Counted from the first letter of the stretch, positions 21,201 through 31,238 are shown. The stretch: 64,000 nt of DNA from Burkholderiales bacterium (GCA_016213325.1 JACRAY010000018.1:159730-223729); one strand, 5' to 3'. Translations and numbers: made by a program. The notes: generated from the letters alone by a model not told the origin.

Positions 21201-21768
21201 TCTCGCGCGTGTCGTGCAGCCGGTTTTCGGTCTCGCGGCGGCGCTCCTTGTACTTGGACACGCCCGCGGCTTCTTCCAGGAACAGGCGCAGCTCTTCCGG
21301 CTTGGACTCGATGATCCGGCTGATCGTGCCCTGGCCGATGATGGCGTAGGCGCGCGGGCCGAGGCCGGTGCCGAGGAACACGTCCTGCACGTCGCGCCGG
21401 CGCACCGGCTGGTTGTTGATGTAGTAGCTGGAAGTGCCGTCGCGCGTGAGCACGCGCTTGACCGCAATCTCGGTGAACTGGCTCCACTGGCCGCCCGCGC
21501 GGTGGTCGGCGTTGTCGAACACGAGTTCGACCGACGAGCGCGACGACGGCTTGCGGGTGGTGGTGCCGTTGAAGATCACGTCCTGCATCGACTCGCCGCG
21601 CAGCTCGCTGGCGCGCGACTCGCCCAGCACCCAGCGCACCGCGTCCATGATGTTGGACTTGCCGCAACCGTTGGGCCCGACCACGCCCACGAGCTGGCCG
21701 GGCAGCATGAAATTGGTGGGTTCGGCGAAGGACTTGAAGCCTGACAGCTTGATCGAAGTAAGACGCAC
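18253..21768 (-). CDS. smc: Chromosome segregation protein SMC
   Basis: Condensin ATPase of 1171 residues. The N-terminal head carries Walker A (VVGPNGCGKSNIMDAVRW, about 28-45) and the R-loop region. Two long coiled coils flank a hinge (about 500-640, around LARHGLDGLQGLWSRIHIEQ). The C-terminal head carries the ABC signature LLSGGEKALTAIAL and Walker B FCLLDEVDAPLDD. I start it at GTG 21768 (RLTSIKLSGFKSFA), the universal SMC beginning; the in-frame extension to 21870 has no homology. It leads the smc-zipA unit. Confidence 0.96.
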   Translation of the reverse strand: MRLTSIKLSGFKSFAEPTNFMLPGQLVGVVGPNGCGKSNIMDAVRWVLGESRASELRGESMQDVIFNGTTTRKPSSRSSVELVFDNADHRAGGQWSQFTEIAVKRVLTRDGTSSYYINNQPVRRRDVQDVFLGTGLGPRAYAIIGQGTISRIIESKPEELRLFLEEAAGVSKYKERRRETENRLHDTRENLTRVEDILRELNANLDKLEKQAEVAQHYNALQADVTLKQHQLWYLKRAESEADQVKLKADADKAGNDLEARVADLRRVESELETIRQAHYAAGDQVNQSQGLLYEAGAEVARLEAEIRYVVDGRLRVEQRLAQLKEQLAGWAARKDEALAETETLAASAVEAEERAAVLAAQVEDHDQQLPGLEDAVREAQAKATAQRGSVTQVQQQIQVLAAEQRSIEEQSRQQNQRRDKLVADRNALAAPDEVRLANLQSQLAAASEAAETADARFHELQDMVPQLDEDRRARQQAVNDESARQADLSARMEALKALQEKVRTDGKLQPWLARHGLDGLQGLWSRIHIEQGWESALEAALRERMTSLEVSRLEMVRSFASDAPPAKLAFYSPPQASAPEAPGALPPLADLLRLNDAGQKALLADWLHGCYTAGSFEEALAARDKLKAGEAIFVKSGHAVTAHSVSFYAQDSEQAGLLARQQEIENLEKQLRAQSLIAEEARTALVRAEAAYTDASQRLVAARRDAAETQGRAHELQVETVRLTQLAEQTRQRSEQIAGDMAEVDALLEDLQERRVAAEARFEELDMQLADSQERHAQLDERVIEAERKLAEAREQHRSLERQAQEAQFAQRSLDARKGELQRAIETAGQQAASLAAEDERARDELARLTDAAAQAGLQSALALKLEREQALGARRSEYDDLTAKLRASDERRQSLERELDPLRQRIVDLQLKEQAARLGLEQYSQLLADAQADVEAVGRSVTEGNVRLSGLQGEIDRLHREIIALGAVNLAALEELTTSRERKHFLDAQSADLNEAIATLADAIRKIDAETRDLLGNTFQTVNEHFGRMFPELFGGGNARLVMTGEEILDSGVQVMAQPPGKKNQTIHLLSGGEKALTAIALVFAIFQLNPAPFCLLDEVDAPLDDANTERYSKLVTAMSKETQFLFISHNKIAMEMAEQLIGVTMQEQGVSRIVAVDMESAVSLAEAA

Positions 21769-21808
21769 GCGAGGAATGCCTGGGTTCGGTTGCCGATGGC
21801 GCCTGATG

Positions 21809-22813
21809 TTAACCGAGCCGGGTGGGGCGGCTGGCTGGGAAGGGCTGGGGTTGCACCCCAGCCAACCCAAGCCGCCGATCCATCAGCCGAAACCACAACG
21901 GAGGCACCGCCGCCAGCAGGATGCACCCCGCATACCCCGTGGGCAACTGCGGGCCGTCCAGCGGCTCGAGTTCGGGGTAGCGCTTGCCCGCATGCATGTG
22001 GTGGTCCGAATGCCGCTGCAGGTTGGCCAGCAGGCTGTTGCTGAGCAGGTGGTCGGCGTTCCAGGCGTGCTGCACGCCGAAAGGCTCGCCGGGGCGCCGC
22101 TGCAGCCCATAGTGCTCGATGTAGTTCACGGCCTCCAGCAGCCAGATGGCGAATGCGGACTGCGCCAGCCAGAACACCAGCGCCTTGTGCCAGCCCATGC
22201 CCGCCAGCAGGGCGAGAAACAGCAGGTTCAGCGCGGTACAGGTGGCCAGGGGCCCGCGCCGCAGGCGGGCTTGCCACGCGCCGAGGAAATTGCCGGCCAC
22301 CGTCCGCGGCAGGAAACGCCACAGGCTTTCGCCCGGGCGCGCGCTCGCCGGGTCGTCCCAGGTGGCTGCGCGCTGGTGGTGGCCCACGTAGTGTTCCACC
22401 ATGAACTGCGGGTAGTTCACGCAGGTCATCAGCACCCACGCCAGCGCCCGGTCGCCCCGGCGCGCGCCATGGCCGAGCTCATGCGCATAGGTGATGCCCT
22501 GCGCGCCGGTGACGAAGCCCACGGCGAATGCCAGCCCGAAGACCACGCCCCAGCCGCCGCGCTGGGCCGCCACCAGACCGGCGGCGAGCAGGGCCAGCTG
22601 GATGGGCACGTAGGCGCGCAACAGCCACGACAGGGCAGGCTGCGGTCCGGCCGGCGCCGGCGACCGTTGCAGGGCCGGCACGAGCGCCTCGGACACCGCG
22701 ATGGCGGCCCAGATGAGGGCCGCCCCCAACGCGGCGTGGCCGGGGTTCTGCGTCACGTTGAACGCTGCCAGCAAGGCCAGCACGCAGCCGGACGCGAATC
22801 GCCAATCACCCAT
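21809..22813 (-). CDS. alkB: AlkB-like alkane 1-monooxygenase / membrane desaturase-fold hydroxylase
   Basis: Integral-membrane di-iron hydroxylase of 334 residues with several TM helices. The histidine clusters of the AlkB family are all visible: HELGH (in [13 protein letters not shown]), [17 protein letters not shown] and [16 protein letters not shown]. The NYIEHYGL and LQRHSDHH pair is typical of AlkB rather than fatty-acid desaturases. It would hydroxylate alkane-like chains at the terminal carbon using electrons from rubredoxin, but no rubredoxin or reductase gene is nearby. It is divergent from dapC with a 39-base gap. Confidence 0.85.
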   Translation of the reverse strand: MGDWRFASGCVLALLAAFNVTQNPGHAALGAALIWAAIAVSEALVPALQRSPAPAGPQPALSWLLRAYVPIQLALLAAGLVAAQRGGWGVVFGLAFAVGFVTGAQGITYAHELGHGARRGDRALAWVLMTCVNYPQFMVEHYVGHHQRAATWDDPASARPGESLWRFLPRTVAGNFLGAWQARLRRGPLATCTALNLLFLALLAGMGWHKALVFWLAQSAFAIWLLEAVNYIEHYGLQRRPGEPFGVQHAWNADHLLSNSLLANLQRHSDHHMHAGKRYPELEPLDGPQLPTGYAGCILLAAVPPLWFRLMDRRLGLAGVQPQPFPASRPTRLG

Positions 22814-22852
22814 GCCCCGGATTCTCGACGCGCGCCCGCGATAATCGCAAGC

Positions 22853-24052
22853 ATGAATCCCCTGCTGGACCGCCTGCAGCCCTACCCGTTCGAGCGGCTG
22901 CGGCAACTGTTCGTGGGCATCACGCCCAACCCCGCCCTGCGCCCGATCAGCTTGGGCATCGGCGAGCCCAAGCACCCGACGCCGCAGTTCATCAAGGACG
23001 CGCTCACGGGCTCGCTGGCCGGCCTGGCGCAATACCCGCCGACGGCGGGCGATGCGCACCTGCGCGACGCATTCCGCCGCTGGCTGCAGACGCGCTACGG
23101 GCTGATGGGCGTGGATGCCAACACGCAGATGCTGCCGGTCAACGGCTCGCGCGAGGCCCTGTTCGCCTTCGCCCAGACCGTCATCGACCCGACGGCGAAG
23201 CCCATCGTGGTCATGCCCAACCCGTTCTACCAGATCTACGAAGGCGCGGCGCTGCTGGCGGGCGCCCAGCCGTACTACGCGCCCAGCGACCCGAAGCGCA
23301 ATTTCGCGGTGGACTGGGACAGCGTGCCGCTGGAAGTCTGGGCCCGCACGCAGCTGCTGTACGTGTGCTCGCCCGGCAACCCGACCGGCGCCGTGATGCC
23401 GCTGGACGAATGGCAGAAGCTCTTCGCCCTGTCGGACAGGCACGGCTTCGTGATCGCGTCCGACGAGTGCTACAGCGAAATCTACTTCCGCGACGAGCCA
23501 CCCCTGTCCGGCCTGCAGGCGGCCCGCAAGCTGGGGCGCGACACCTTCCCGCGCCTCATGGCCTTCACCAGCCTGTCCAAGCGCAGCAACGTGCCCGGCC
23601 TGCGCAGCGGCTTCGTGGCGGGCGATTCGGCCCTCATCAAGAAATTCCTGCTCTATCGCACCTACCACGGCAGCGCGATGAGCCCGGTGGTGCAGGCGGC
23701 CAGCATCGCGGCCTGGGGGGACGAGAAGCACGTGGTGGAAAACCGCAACCTCTACCGGCAGAAGTTCGCACAAGTGACGCCGTTGCTGGCGCAGGTGCTG
23801 GACGTCCAGTTGCCCGACGCGGGCTTCTACCTGTGGGCCGGCGTTCCCGGCAGCGACACCGAATTCGCGCGGGAATTGCTGGCTCAATACAATGTGACCG
23901 TGCTGCCGGGCAGTTACCTCGCCCGCGAGGCCGGTGGCGCCAACCCCGGCGCAGGCCGCATCCGCATGGCGCTGGTGGCCGATACCGCCGAATGCCTGGA
24001 AGCCGCGCAACGCATCGTCCAGTTCACCCAATCGCTTCGCCAGAAACCATGA
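22853..24052 (+). CDS. dapC: N-succinyldiaminopimelate aminotransferase
   Basis: PLP enzyme of lysine/diaminopimelate synthesis that aminates N-succinyl-2-amino-6-ketopimelate. 399 residues, fold-type I class I/II aminotransferase: [18 protein letters not shown], the [12 protein letters not shown] loop, and the PLP lysine in [16 protein letters not shown]. The start at 22853 gives [20 protein letters not shown], as in DapC proteins. Its TGA overlaps the dapD ATG, and dapE is two genes downstream, which fixes the pathway assignment. Confidence 0.95.
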   Translation: MNPLLDRLQPYPFERLRQLFVGITPNPALRPISLGIGEPKHPTPQFIKDALTGSLAGLAQYPPTAGDAHLRDAFRRWLQTRYGLMGVDANTQMLPVNGSREALFAFAQTVIDPTAKPIVVMPNPFYQIYEGAALLAGAQPYYAPSDPKRNFAVDWDSVPLEVWARTQLLYVCSPGNPTGAVMPLDEWQKLFALSDRHGFVIASDECYSEIYFRDEPPLSGLQAARKLGRDTFPRLMAFTSLSKRSNVPGLRSGFVAGDSALIKKFLLYRTYHGSAMSPVVQAASIAAWGDEKHVVENRNLYRQKFAQVTPLLAQVLDVQLPDAGFYLWAGVPGSDTEFARELLAQYNVTVLPGSYLAREAGGANPGAGRIRMALVADTAECLEAAQRIVQFTQSLRQKP

Positions 24053-24873
24053 CCGCACAGCTTGAGAGCCTTATCGACACCGCGTGGGAAGACCGCGCCA
24101 ACCTTTCCCTGAAGACCGCGTCGGCGGAACTGAAGGAGGCCGTCGAGCACGTGATCGCCGAGCTGAACAATGGCCACCTGCGCGTGGCCACCCGCCAGTC
24201 GGTGGGCAAGTGGACGGTGCACCAGTGGATCAAGAAGGCGGTGCTGCTGTCGTTCCGCCTGAAGGACAACGAGGTGATTCGCGCCGGCGACCTCGGCTTC
24301 TACGACAAGGTACCCACCAAGTTCGCGCACCTGACGCCCGAGCAAATGGCGGCCACCGGCGTGCGGGTGGTGCCGCCGGCCGTGGCGCGCCGCGGCAGCT
24401 TCGTGGCGCCCGGCGCCATCCTGATGCCCAGCTACGTGAACATCGGCGCCTACGTCGGCGAGGGCACCATGGTCGACACCTGGGCTACCGTGGGCTCGTG
24501 CGCGCAGATCGGCAGGAACGTGCACCTGTCGGGCGGCGTGGGCATCGGCGGCGTGCTGGAGCCGGTGCAGGCCGGCCCGACCATCATCGAGGACAACTGC
24601 TTCGTCGGCGCCCGCTCCGAAGTGGTGGAAGGGGTGGTCGTCGAGGAGAACTCCGTGATCTCCATGGGCGTCTTCATCGGCCAGAGCACCAAGATCTACG
24701 ACCGCGAATCGGGCGAAATCCACTATGGCCGCGTCCCCGCGGGCTCGGTGGTGGTGGCGGGCTCGCTGCCGGCCAAGGACGGCAGCCACAGCCTGTATTG
24801 CGCGGTGATCGTCAAGAAGGTCACGGCGGCCACCCGTGCGAAGACTAGCCTGAACGACCTGCTCCGTGATTGA
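24049..24873 (+). CDS. dapD: Tetrahydrodipicolinate N-succinyltransferase
   Basis: Transfers succinyl from succinyl-CoA to tetrahydrodipicolinate, the committed step of the succinylase DAP pathway. 274 residues with an N-terminal helical domain and a left-handed beta-helix of hexapeptide repeats ([40 protein letters not shown]). Normal length. It is coupled to dapC by an ATGA overlap. pilU follows after 34 bases. Confidence 0.97.
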   Translation: MTAQLESLIDTAWEDRANLSLKTASAELKEAVEHVIAELNNGHLRVATRQSVGKWTVHQWIKKAVLLSFRLKDNEVIRAGDLGFYDKVPTKFAHLTPEQMAATGVRVVPPAVARRGSFVAPGAILMPSYVNIGAYVGEGTMVDTWATVGSCAQIGRNVHLSGGVGIGGVLEPVQAGPTIIEDNCFVGARSEVVEGVVVEENSVISMGVFIGQSTKIYDRESGEIHYGRVPAGSVVVAGSLPAKDGSHSLYCAVIVKKVTAATRAKTSLNDLLRD

Positions 24874-24907
24874 ATGACGGCTTGAGAGTACCTGGAGGGC
24901 TGTACCA

Positions 24908-26056
24908 ATGTCGACGATGGAGAAGATCCTGCGGCTGATGTCCGAGAAGAAGGCATCGGACGTCTACCTGTCGGCGCATGCGCCGGCCTACATCAAGATC
25001 AACGGGCAGTGCCTGCCGATCAACAACCAGCTGCTGCCGCCCGAAGCCACGCGCTCGCTGCTGGCCGAAGTGCTGCCCGAACGCCGCATGCAGGAACTGG
25101 ACGAAACCGGCGAGCTGAACATGGCGCACCAGGTCGAGGGGGCCGGCAACTTCCGCTTTTCCGCCATGCGCCAGCGCGGCACCATCGCCGCGGTCATCCG
25201 GTACATCGCCACCGACATCCCGCCGCTCGGATCGCTGCAGGTACCCATGATCCTGGGCGAGCTCATCATGGAAAAGCGGGGGCTGATGCTGATGGTGGGT
25301 TCCACCGGTGCCGGCAAGAGCACCACGCTCGCTGCCATGATGGACTACCGCAACGAGCGCTCGCCCGGCCACATCCTCACCATCGAGGACCCGGTCGAGT
25401 TCCTGTTCAAGAACAAGAAGTCCGTGGTCAACCAGCGCGAGGTAGGCTCCGACACCGCCTCGCTGCATACCGCCCTGAAGAACGCGCTGCGCCAGGCACC
25501 CGACGTGATCCTGATCGGCGAAATCCGTGACCGCGAGACCATGTCGGCCGCCATCGCGTATGCGCAGTCGGGCCACCTATGCCTGGCCACCATGCACGCC
25601 AACAACAGCTACCAGGCGCTCAACCGCATCCTGTCCTTCTACCCGGTCGAAGTACGCCCCACGATGCTGGGCGACCTGGCAGCCGCGCTCAAGGCGGTCG
25701 TGTCGCAGCGCCTGCTGCGCACGGTGCACGGCGGCCGCGCCCCGGCGGTGGAAGTGATGCTCAACACCAAGCTGATCTCCGAGCTGATCGAGAAGGGCGA
25801 CTTCTCGGGCGTGAAGGAAGCGATGGAAAAGGCCATGGCCGAAGGCTCGCAGACCTTCGAGATGGACATCGCCCGCCTGATCGTGGAAGGCGTGGTCGAC
25901 AAGAAAGAGGGCCTCGCCTACGCCGACTCGCCGACCAACCTGCAATGGCGGCTGCAGAACGACTTTGCCGCCAAGGACAAGGACGCGGAAGACGATGGCG
26001 ACGAGGCCGACGACACGCCGTCCTTCACCGAAATCACCCTGGACGTGAAGCATTGA
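24908..26056 (+). CDS. pilU: Type IV pilus retraction ATPase PilU
   Basis: Hexameric GSPII_E ATPase that assists pilus retraction. 382 residues: N-terminal PAS-like domain ([20 protein letters not shown]), Walker [17 protein letters not shown] (about 129), Asp box, Walker B ([14 protein letters not shown]) and His box ([15 protein letters not shown]). The C-terminal stretch ending in an acidic tail ([13 protein letters not shown]), and [16 protein letters not shown], are PilU- rather than PilT-like. The usual pilT partner is absent; the gene sits inside the dap cluster and its stop overlaps the dapE start. Confidence 0.88.
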   Translation: MSTMEKILRLMSEKKASDVYLSAHAPAYIKINGQCLPINNQLLPPEATRSLLAEVLPERRMQELDETGELNMAHQVEGAGNFRFSAMRQRGTIAAVIRYIATDIPPLGSLQVPMILGELIMEKRGLMLMVGSTGAGKSTTLAAMMDYRNERSPGHILTIEDPVEFLFKNKKSVVNQREVGSDTASLHTALKNALRQAPDVILIGEIRDRETMSAAIAYAQSGHLCLATMHANNSYQALNRILSFYPVEVRPTMLGDLAAALKAVVSQRLLRTVHGGRAPAVEVMLNTKLISELIEKGDFSGVKEAMEKAMAEGSQTFEMDIARLIVEGVVDKKEGLAYADSPTNLQWRLQNDFAAKDKDAEDDGDEADDTPSFTEITLDVKH

Positions 26057-27204
26057 GCCGGGCCCTCCACCTCGCCGAACAACTCATCTCCCGCCGCTCG
26101 ATCACGCCGGAGGACGCGCAGTGCCAGCAGGTGCTGGCCGCACGCCTGGCCCCGCTCGGCTTTGCCTGCGAGCACATCGCCAGCGGCCCGGACACCTTCC
26201 GCGTGCACAACCTCTGGGCCAAGCGGCCCGGGCGTTCGGGGCGGCTGCTGGTGTTCGCCGGCCATACCGACGTGGTGCCCACCGGCCCGCTGGAGCAGTG
26301 GACCAGCGACCCCTTCACGCCGTCGCATCGCAACGGCAACCTGTACGGCCGCGGCGCGGCCGACATGAAGACGTCGATCGCGGCGTTCACCGTCGCGGTC
26401 GAGGAGTTCCTGGCGGCCTGCCCCGACCCGGCCCTGTCGATCGCGCTGCTGGTCACCAGCGACGAGGAAGGCCCGTCGGTGGACGGCACGGTGGTGGTGT
26501 GCCGCGAGCTCGAAAAGCGCGGCGAAAGGCTCGACTGGTGCATCGTCGGCGAGCCCACCTCGGTGGAGCAGCTCGGCGACATGATCAAGAACGGGCGGCG
26601 CGGCAGCCTCTCGGGCAAGCTCACGGTCAGGGGCATCCAGGCCCACATCGCCTACCCGCAGCTCGGGCGCAACCCCATCCACCAGGCCATGCCGGCGCTG
26701 GCCGAACTGGCCGCGACCGATTGGGACCGCGGCAATGAATTCTTCCCGCCCACCAGCTGGCAGGTGAGCAACATCCACGGCGGCACCGGCGCGGGCAACA
26801 TCATCCCCAACTCGGTGGTGGTCGACTTCAACTTCCGCTTCGCCAGCGTGAGCACGGCCCACGACCTGAAGCGCCGCGTGCACGAGGTGCTGGACCGCCA
26901 CCGGCTCGAGTACGAACTCGCCTGGACGCTGGGCGGCCAGCCCTTCCTCACCACCCCCGGCGAGCTGGTGGGGGCCGTGCAGGCCGCGATCCGCGCGCAG
27001 ACCGGCCTGGAAACGGAGCTTTCCACCACCGGCGGCACCAGCGACGGCCGCTTCATCTCGGCCATCTGCCCGCAGGTGATCGAGTTCGGACCGGTCAACG
27101 CCAGCATCCACAAGATCGACGAACACGTGCGCGTGGCCGACATCGAGCCCCTGAAGGACATCTACCGCCGCACCCTCGAGAACCTGGAAGCGCAATGCAG
27201 CTGA
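26053..27204 (+). CDS. dapE: Succinyl-diaminopimelate desuccinylase
   Basis: Di-zinc M20 peptidase-family hydrolase giving LL-diaminopimelate. 383 residues: metal-binding [12 protein letters not shown], the bridging/catalytic segment [12 protein letters not shown], then the dimerisation domain ([20 protein letters not shown]) and the C-terminal [11 protein letters not shown] infer a TTG start at 26053 (TTG AGC CGG GCC), overlapping the pilU TGA by four bases, because the homologous reading [12 protein letters not shown] begins there and no ATG or GTG lies nearby in frame. Confidence 0.93.
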   Translation: MSRALHLAEQLISRRSITPEDAQCQQVLAARLAPLGFACEHIASGPDTFRVHNLWAKRPGRSGRLLVFAGHTDVVPTGPLEQWTSDPFTPSHRNGNLYGRGAADMKTSIAAFTVAVEEFLAACPDPALSIALLVTSDEEGPSVDGTVVVCRELEKRGERLDWCIVGEPTSVEQLGDMIKNGRRGSLSGKLTVRGIQAHIAYPQLGRNPIHQAMPALAELAATDWDRGNEFFPPTSWQVSNIHGGTGAGNIIPNSVVVDFNFRFASVSTAHDLKRRVHEVLDRHRLEYELAWTLGGQPFLTTPGELVGAVQAAIRAQTGLETELSTTGGTSDGRFISAICPQVIEFGPVNASIHKIDEHVRVADIEPLKDIYRRTLENLEAQCS

Positions 27205-28058
27205 TCGAACTGGTCGAGGCCGTGGCGCAGCGCCTGGAGCAATCGGGCGTGGCTTTCGGCCATGGCACCAGCAATGCCTTCGACGAGGCCGCGTGGCTGG
27301 TGCTGTGGCGCCTGGGCCTGCCCGTGGACAACCTCGACGCGGTGGCGGTGCGCAGCGTGGGCAGCACCGAGCGCGCGATGGTGGATGCGCTGGTGAACAA
27401 GCGCATCGCCACGCGCAAGCCGTTCGCCTACCTCACCAACGAGGCCTGGCTGCAGGGCGTGCCGTTCTACGTGGACGAAAGGGCCATCGTCCCGCGCAGC
27501 TACATCGCGGAGCTCATTTCCGACGGCAGCATCGACCCGTGGCTGAGCGAGCACACCCGCAAGGTGCTGGACCTGTGCACCGGCAACGGCAGCCTGGCCG
27601 TGCTGGCGGCCATGGCCTGGCCTGACGTGGACGTGGACGCCGCCGACGTTTCGGCCGATGCGCTGGCCGTGGCGCGCATCAACGTCGACAGGCACAAGCT
27701 GGGCGGCCGCATCCGCCTGATGGAGTCCGACGCACTCTCGGCGTTGCGGGGGCCGTACGACCTGATCCTGTGCAACCCCCCTTACGTCAACGACAACAGC
27801 ATGGCGCAGTTGCCCGACGAGTACCTCGCCGAACCGCGGATCGCGCTGGCCGGCGGCGAGGACGGCATGGGTTTCATCCGCCGCATGCTGGACGGCGCCG
27901 CCTCGCGGATGAGCCCAGCGGGCGTGCTGGTGCTGGAAATCGGCAACGAGCGTGAGCATTTCGAGGCGGCCTTCCCGCGGCTGGAGGTCACCTGGCTGGA
28001 GACCAGCGCGGGGGACGACCAGGTGCTGCTGGCCACGCGCGAGGCACTGGCAGGCTAG
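27195..28058 (+). CDS. prmB: Ribosomal protein L3 N5-glutamine methyltransferase
   Basis: SAM-dependent methyltransferase of the HemK/PrmC family acting on a glutamine of L3. 287 residues. The N-terminal helical domain precedes the Rossmann fold with motif [17 protein letters not shown] and the catalytic NPPY ([10 protein letters not shown]). The N-terminal segment ending [17 protein letters not shown] and the length match PrmB rather than PrmC. The start overlaps the end of dapE by 10 bases. Confidence 0.93.
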   Translation: MQLIELVEAVAQRLEQSGVAFGHGTSNAFDEAAWLVLWRLGLPVDNLDAVAVRSVGSTERAMVDALVNKRIATRKPFAYLTNEAWLQGVPFYVDERAIVPRSYIAELISDGSIDPWLSEHTRKVLDLCTGNGSLAVLAAMAWPDVDVDAADVSADALAVARINVDRHKLGGRIRLMESDALSALRGPYDLILCNPPYVNDNSMAQLPDEYLAEPRIALAGGEDGMGFIRRMLDGAASRMSPAGVLVLEIGNEREHFEAAFPRLEVTWLETSAGDDQVLLATREALAG

Positions 28059-28075
28059 TCTGCGAAAATCGCGTC

Positions 28076-29311
28076 ATGCAACGCGATATCTCCACCCGGA
28101 TCCTGCACGCCGACCGCCTGGGCGGCATCGAGCACGGTGCCACCCACAAGCCCCTGCACGTCGCCACCGGCTACGGCTACGAGAAAGCCGCCGACCTCGT
28201 CGCCGTGTTCCAGGGCGAGCGCAGTGGTTACGTCTATGGCCGCCAGGGCAACCCGACCACCGCCGCACTGGAGGCCAAGATCAGCCTGATGGAGGAAGCC
28301 GTCGGCACGGTGAGTTTCGCCACCGGCATGGCCGCCATCTGCGCCACCATGATCGCGTTGCTGCGCCGTGGCGACCACGTGGTGGCCAGCAAATTCCTGT
28401 TCGGCAACACGGCCAGCTGGTTCAACACGCTCGGGCAGCTCGGCTGCAGCGTGACGCTGGTCGATGCCACCGACGCCGCCGAAGTCGAGAAGGCCCTGAC
28501 GCCGCAAACGCGCATGGTGTTCGTGGAGACCATCGCCAACCCGCGCACGCAGGTGGCCGACCTGGCCGGCATCGGCAAGCTGTGCGCCGCCCGCGGCATC
28601 GCCTACGTCGTCGACAACACGCTGACCACGCCGGCGCTGTTCCAGCCGAAGGCGGTGGGCGCTTCGCTGGTGATCCATTCGCTCAGCAAGGGCATCTGCG
28701 GCCACGGCAATGCGCTGGGCGGCTCGGTGTCGGACACCGGCTTGTTCGACTGGGACGCGTACCCCAACCTGCTGCCTGCCTATCGCAAGGGCCCGCCCAC
28801 GGCATGGGGGCTGCTGCAAATCCGCAAGAAGGGCCTGCGCGATACCGGCGGCACCTTGAGTGCCGAGCACGGCCACCGCATCGCGACCGGCGCCGAAACC
28901 CTGTCGTTGCGCATCGAACGCGCCTGCAGCAACGCCTTGGCGGTCGCCCGCTGGCTCGATGCGCAGCCGCTGGTGGCCAAGGTCCATTACCCCGGGCTGC
29001 CCAGCCACTCGCAGCATGAGCGCGCCGGCGGCCTGTTCCACGGCTTCGGTGCCCTGCTGAGTTTCGAGATGGCCGATGGGCTGGACCCGTCGGCTTTGCT
29101 GGACGCTCTGGAGCTGGTGATCAAGTCGAGCCACCTCGGCGACAACCGCACGCTCGCCCTGCCCGCGGCACTCACCATCTTCTGGGAGATGGGCGAGGAG
29201 CAGCGCCAGAGCATGGACATCGCCGAGTCGCTGGTGCGCGTGTCGGTGGGCATCGAAGCCACCGACGACCTGCTCGCCGACTTCGAGCAGGCCTTCGCGA
29301 AGTTCCAGTGA
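28076..29311 (+). CDS. Cys/Met metabolism PLP enzyme (cystathionine gamma-synthase family)
   Basis: 411-residue fold-type I PLP enzyme of the trans-sulfuration family. The N-terminal substrate loop YGRQGNPTTAALEAKIS and the PLP lysine in VIHSLSKGICGHGNALGG are clear; the Lys context differs from the common S-x-TKY-x-x-GH of MetB/MetC, which matches the poorly characterised branch annotated only as family protein. It may use O-acyl-homoserine or cystathionine, or act as a methionine gamma-lyase-like enzyme; the exact reaction is not determinable here. Its TGA overlaps the GTG of the ABC-F gene. Confidence 0.82.
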   Translation: MQRDISTRILHADRLGGIEHGATHKPLHVATGYGYEKAADLVAVFQGERSGYVYGRQGNPTTAALEAKISLMEEAVGTVSFATGMAAICATMIALLRRGDHVVASKFLFGNTASWFNTLGQLGCSVTLVDATDAAEVEKALTPQTRMVFVETIANPRTQVADLAGIGKLCAARGIAYVVDNTLTTPALFQPKAVGASLVIHSLSKGICGHGNALGGSVSDTGLFDWDAYPNLLPAYRKGPPTAWGLLQIRKKGLRDTGGTLSAEHGHRIATGAETLSLRIERACSNALAVARWLDAQPLVAKVHYPGLPSHSQHERAGGLFHGFGALLSFEMADGLDPSALLDALELVIKSSHLGDNRTLALPAALTIFWEMGEEQRQSMDIAESLVRVSVGIEATDDLLADFEQAFAKFQ

Positions 29312-31236
29312 TCAACCTGCGCGAAGTCACGCTTCGCCGCGGCGCGAAGGTGCTGCTGGACCGTGTGTCCGTCACGCTGAACCCCGGCGAGCGCGTCGGC
29401 CTGGTCGGGCGCAACGGCGCGGGCAAGTCGTCGCTGTTCGCGCTGCTGGCGGGGCGGCTGCACGAGGACAGCGGCGACTTCTCCATCCCGCCCCAGTGGC
29501 GCCAGTCCGAAGTCGAGCAGCAGATGCCCGAGACGGACATGCCCGCCACCGACTTCGTGCTGGGCGGCGATGCGCGCCTGATGGCGCTGCGCGACGAGCT
29601 GGCGCGAGCCGAAGCCGCCGGTGACGGGATCGCGATTGCGCATGCCCACTCGGACCTGGCCGATGCCGGCGAGCACGACGCGGTGCCGCGCGCCCAGACC
29701 CTGATCCTGGGGCTGGGCTTCCAGCCGGCGCAGCTGATGAGCCCGGTCAACAGCTTTTCGGGCGGGTGGCGCATGCGGCTGCAGCTGGCGCGCGCCCTCA
29801 TGGCGCCGTCCGACCTGCTGCTGCTGGACGAGCCGACCAACCACCTGGACCTGGATGCGCTGGTGTGGCTGGAGGCCTGGCTCAAGCGCTACCCCGGCAC
29901 GCTCATCGTGATCAGCCACGACCGCGAGTTCCTGGACGAGGTCACCAGCGTCACGGTGCAGATCGACGCCCAGAAGCTCGCGCGCTACGGCGGCAACTAC
30001 AGCGCCTTCGAGCTGCTGCGCGCGCAGCAGCTCGAGCTGCAGCAGTCGGCGTTCTCCAAGCAGCAGGAAAAAATCGCGCACCTGCAGAAGTTCATCGACC
30101 GCTTCAAGGCCAAGGCGACCAAGGCCAAGCAGGCGCAAAGCCGCGTGAAGGCGCTGGAGCGCATGGAGAAGATCGCCCCGGTGCTGGCCAGCGCGGAGTT
30201 CACCTTCGAGTTCCGGGAGCCTGCGAGCCTGCCCAACCCGATGCTGGCGATCCAGGACGGTGTGTGCGGCTATGGTGAAACTCCAATCGTGAGCGGCATC
30301 AACCGCACCGTGCTGGCCGGCCAGCGCATCGGCATCCTGGGCGCCAACGGCCAGGGCAAGTCGACGCTGGTGAAGACCATCGCGCGCGACCTGCCCGCGC
30401 TGGGCGGCACCTTCACCGAGGGCAAGGGGCTCGCCATCGGCTACTTCGCGCAGCAGGAACTGGACGTGCTGCGCCCGCAGGACACGCCGCTGGAGCACAT
30501 GGCCAGGCTGGCCCGCGAGCAGGCCGCGGCGCTGGGCCAGTCGGACCGCGAGCAGGACCTGCGCAACTACCTGGGCCAGTTCCTCTTCAGCGGCGACATG
30601 GTGAAGCAGGCGGTGGGCACCATGAGCGGGGGCGAGAAGGCCCGGCTGGTGCTGGCCATGATCGTGTGGCAGCGCCCCAACCTGCTGCTGCTGGACGAAC
30701 CGACCAACCACCTCGACCTGACGACGCGCGAAGCCCTGTCGGTGGCGCTCAACGAGTTCGAAGGCACCGTCATGCTGGTGAGCCACGACCGCGCGCTGCT
30801 GCGGTCGGTTTGCGACGAGTTCTGGCTGGTGGGGCGCGGCACGGTGAAGCCTTTCGACGGGGACCTGGACGACTACCAGAAGTACCTGCTGGACGAGGCG
30901 AAGCGGGTGCGCGAGTCGGTGCGCGAGTCGGTGGCTGATGCGAAGCCCAAAGCCCCCACCCCGGCCCTCCCCCAAGGGGGGAGGGAGAAAGACAAGGAAG
31001 CCCGGCAGGCGATGGCGGCGCGAGTTCGGCCGCTGAAGAAAGAACAGGAAAAGGCCGAAGCGCAGATGGCGGCGCTCGAAGCCGAGAAGGCCGCGCTCGA
31101 AGCGCTGCTGTCGGCACCGATGGCGCCCGAGCAGATCGCCGATGCGGGGCGCCGCCTGAAGGCCGTCACCGAAGAACTGGCCTGGCTCGAGCACCGCTGG
31201 CTCGAACTGGGCGAAGCCATTGATAACATGGCCTGA
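29308..31236 (+). CDS. ABC-F family ATPase (YheS/Uup-like)
   Basis: Soluble translation-associated ATPase of 642 residues with two ABC domains and no TM segments. Domain 1: Walker A GRNGAGKSS, signature FSGGWRMRL, Walker B LLLLDEPTNHLDL. Domain 2: GANGQGKST, MSGGEKARLVL, LLLLDEPTNHLDLTT. The interdomain linker (about 235-300) is the ribosome-contacting arm. The C-terminal tail (from about 535) is charged and coiled-coil-like and is interrupted by PTPALPQGGREKD, which is the translation of a palindromic repeat (see 30965-30985). GTG start at 29308, coupled to the previous gene. Confidence 0.92.
   Translation: MINLREVTLRRGAKVLLDRVSVTLNPGERVGLVGRNGAGKSSLFALLAGRLHEDSGDFSIPPQWRQSEVEQQMPETDMPATDFVLGGDARLMALRDELARAEAAGDGIAIAHAHSDLADAGEHDAVPRAQTLILGLGFQPAQLMSPVNSFSGGWRMRLQLARALMAPSDLLLLDEPTNHLDLDALVWLEAWLKRYPGTLIVISHDREFLDEVTSVTVQIDAQKLARYGGNYSAFELLRAQQLELQQSAFSKQQEKIAHLQKFIDRFKAKATKAKQAQSRVKALERMEKIAPVLASAEFTFEFREPASLPNPMLAIQDGVCGYGETPIVSGINRTVLAGQRIGILGANGQGKSTLVKTIARDLPALGGTFTEGKGLAIGYFAQQELDVLRPQDTPLEHMARLAREQAAALGQSDREQDLRNYLGQFLFSGDMVKQAVGTMSGGEKARLVLAMIVWQRPNLLLLDEPTNHLDLTTREALSVALNEFEGTVMLVSHDRALLRSVCDEFWLVGRGTVKPFDGDLDDYQKYLLDEAKRVRESVRESVADAKPKAPTPALPQGGREKDKEARQAMAARVRPLKKEQEKAEAQMAALEAEKAALEALLSAPMAPEQIADAGRRLKAVTEELAWLEHRWLELGEAIDNMA
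30965..30985. repeat. REP-like palindrome inside the ABC-F gene
   Basis: CCCTCCCCC and GGGGGAGGG arms around a 3-base loop, preceded by AGCCCCCACCCCGGC. Such short C-rich/G-rich palindromes normally occur between genes in proteobacteria as REP-type repeats. Here one lies in frame within the C-terminal linker of the ABC-F protein and is translated as PALPQGGRE. Just upstream is a short tandem duplication (GTGCGCGAGTCG twice, encoding VRESVRES). Confidence 0.65.
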
Positions 31237-31238
31237 CC

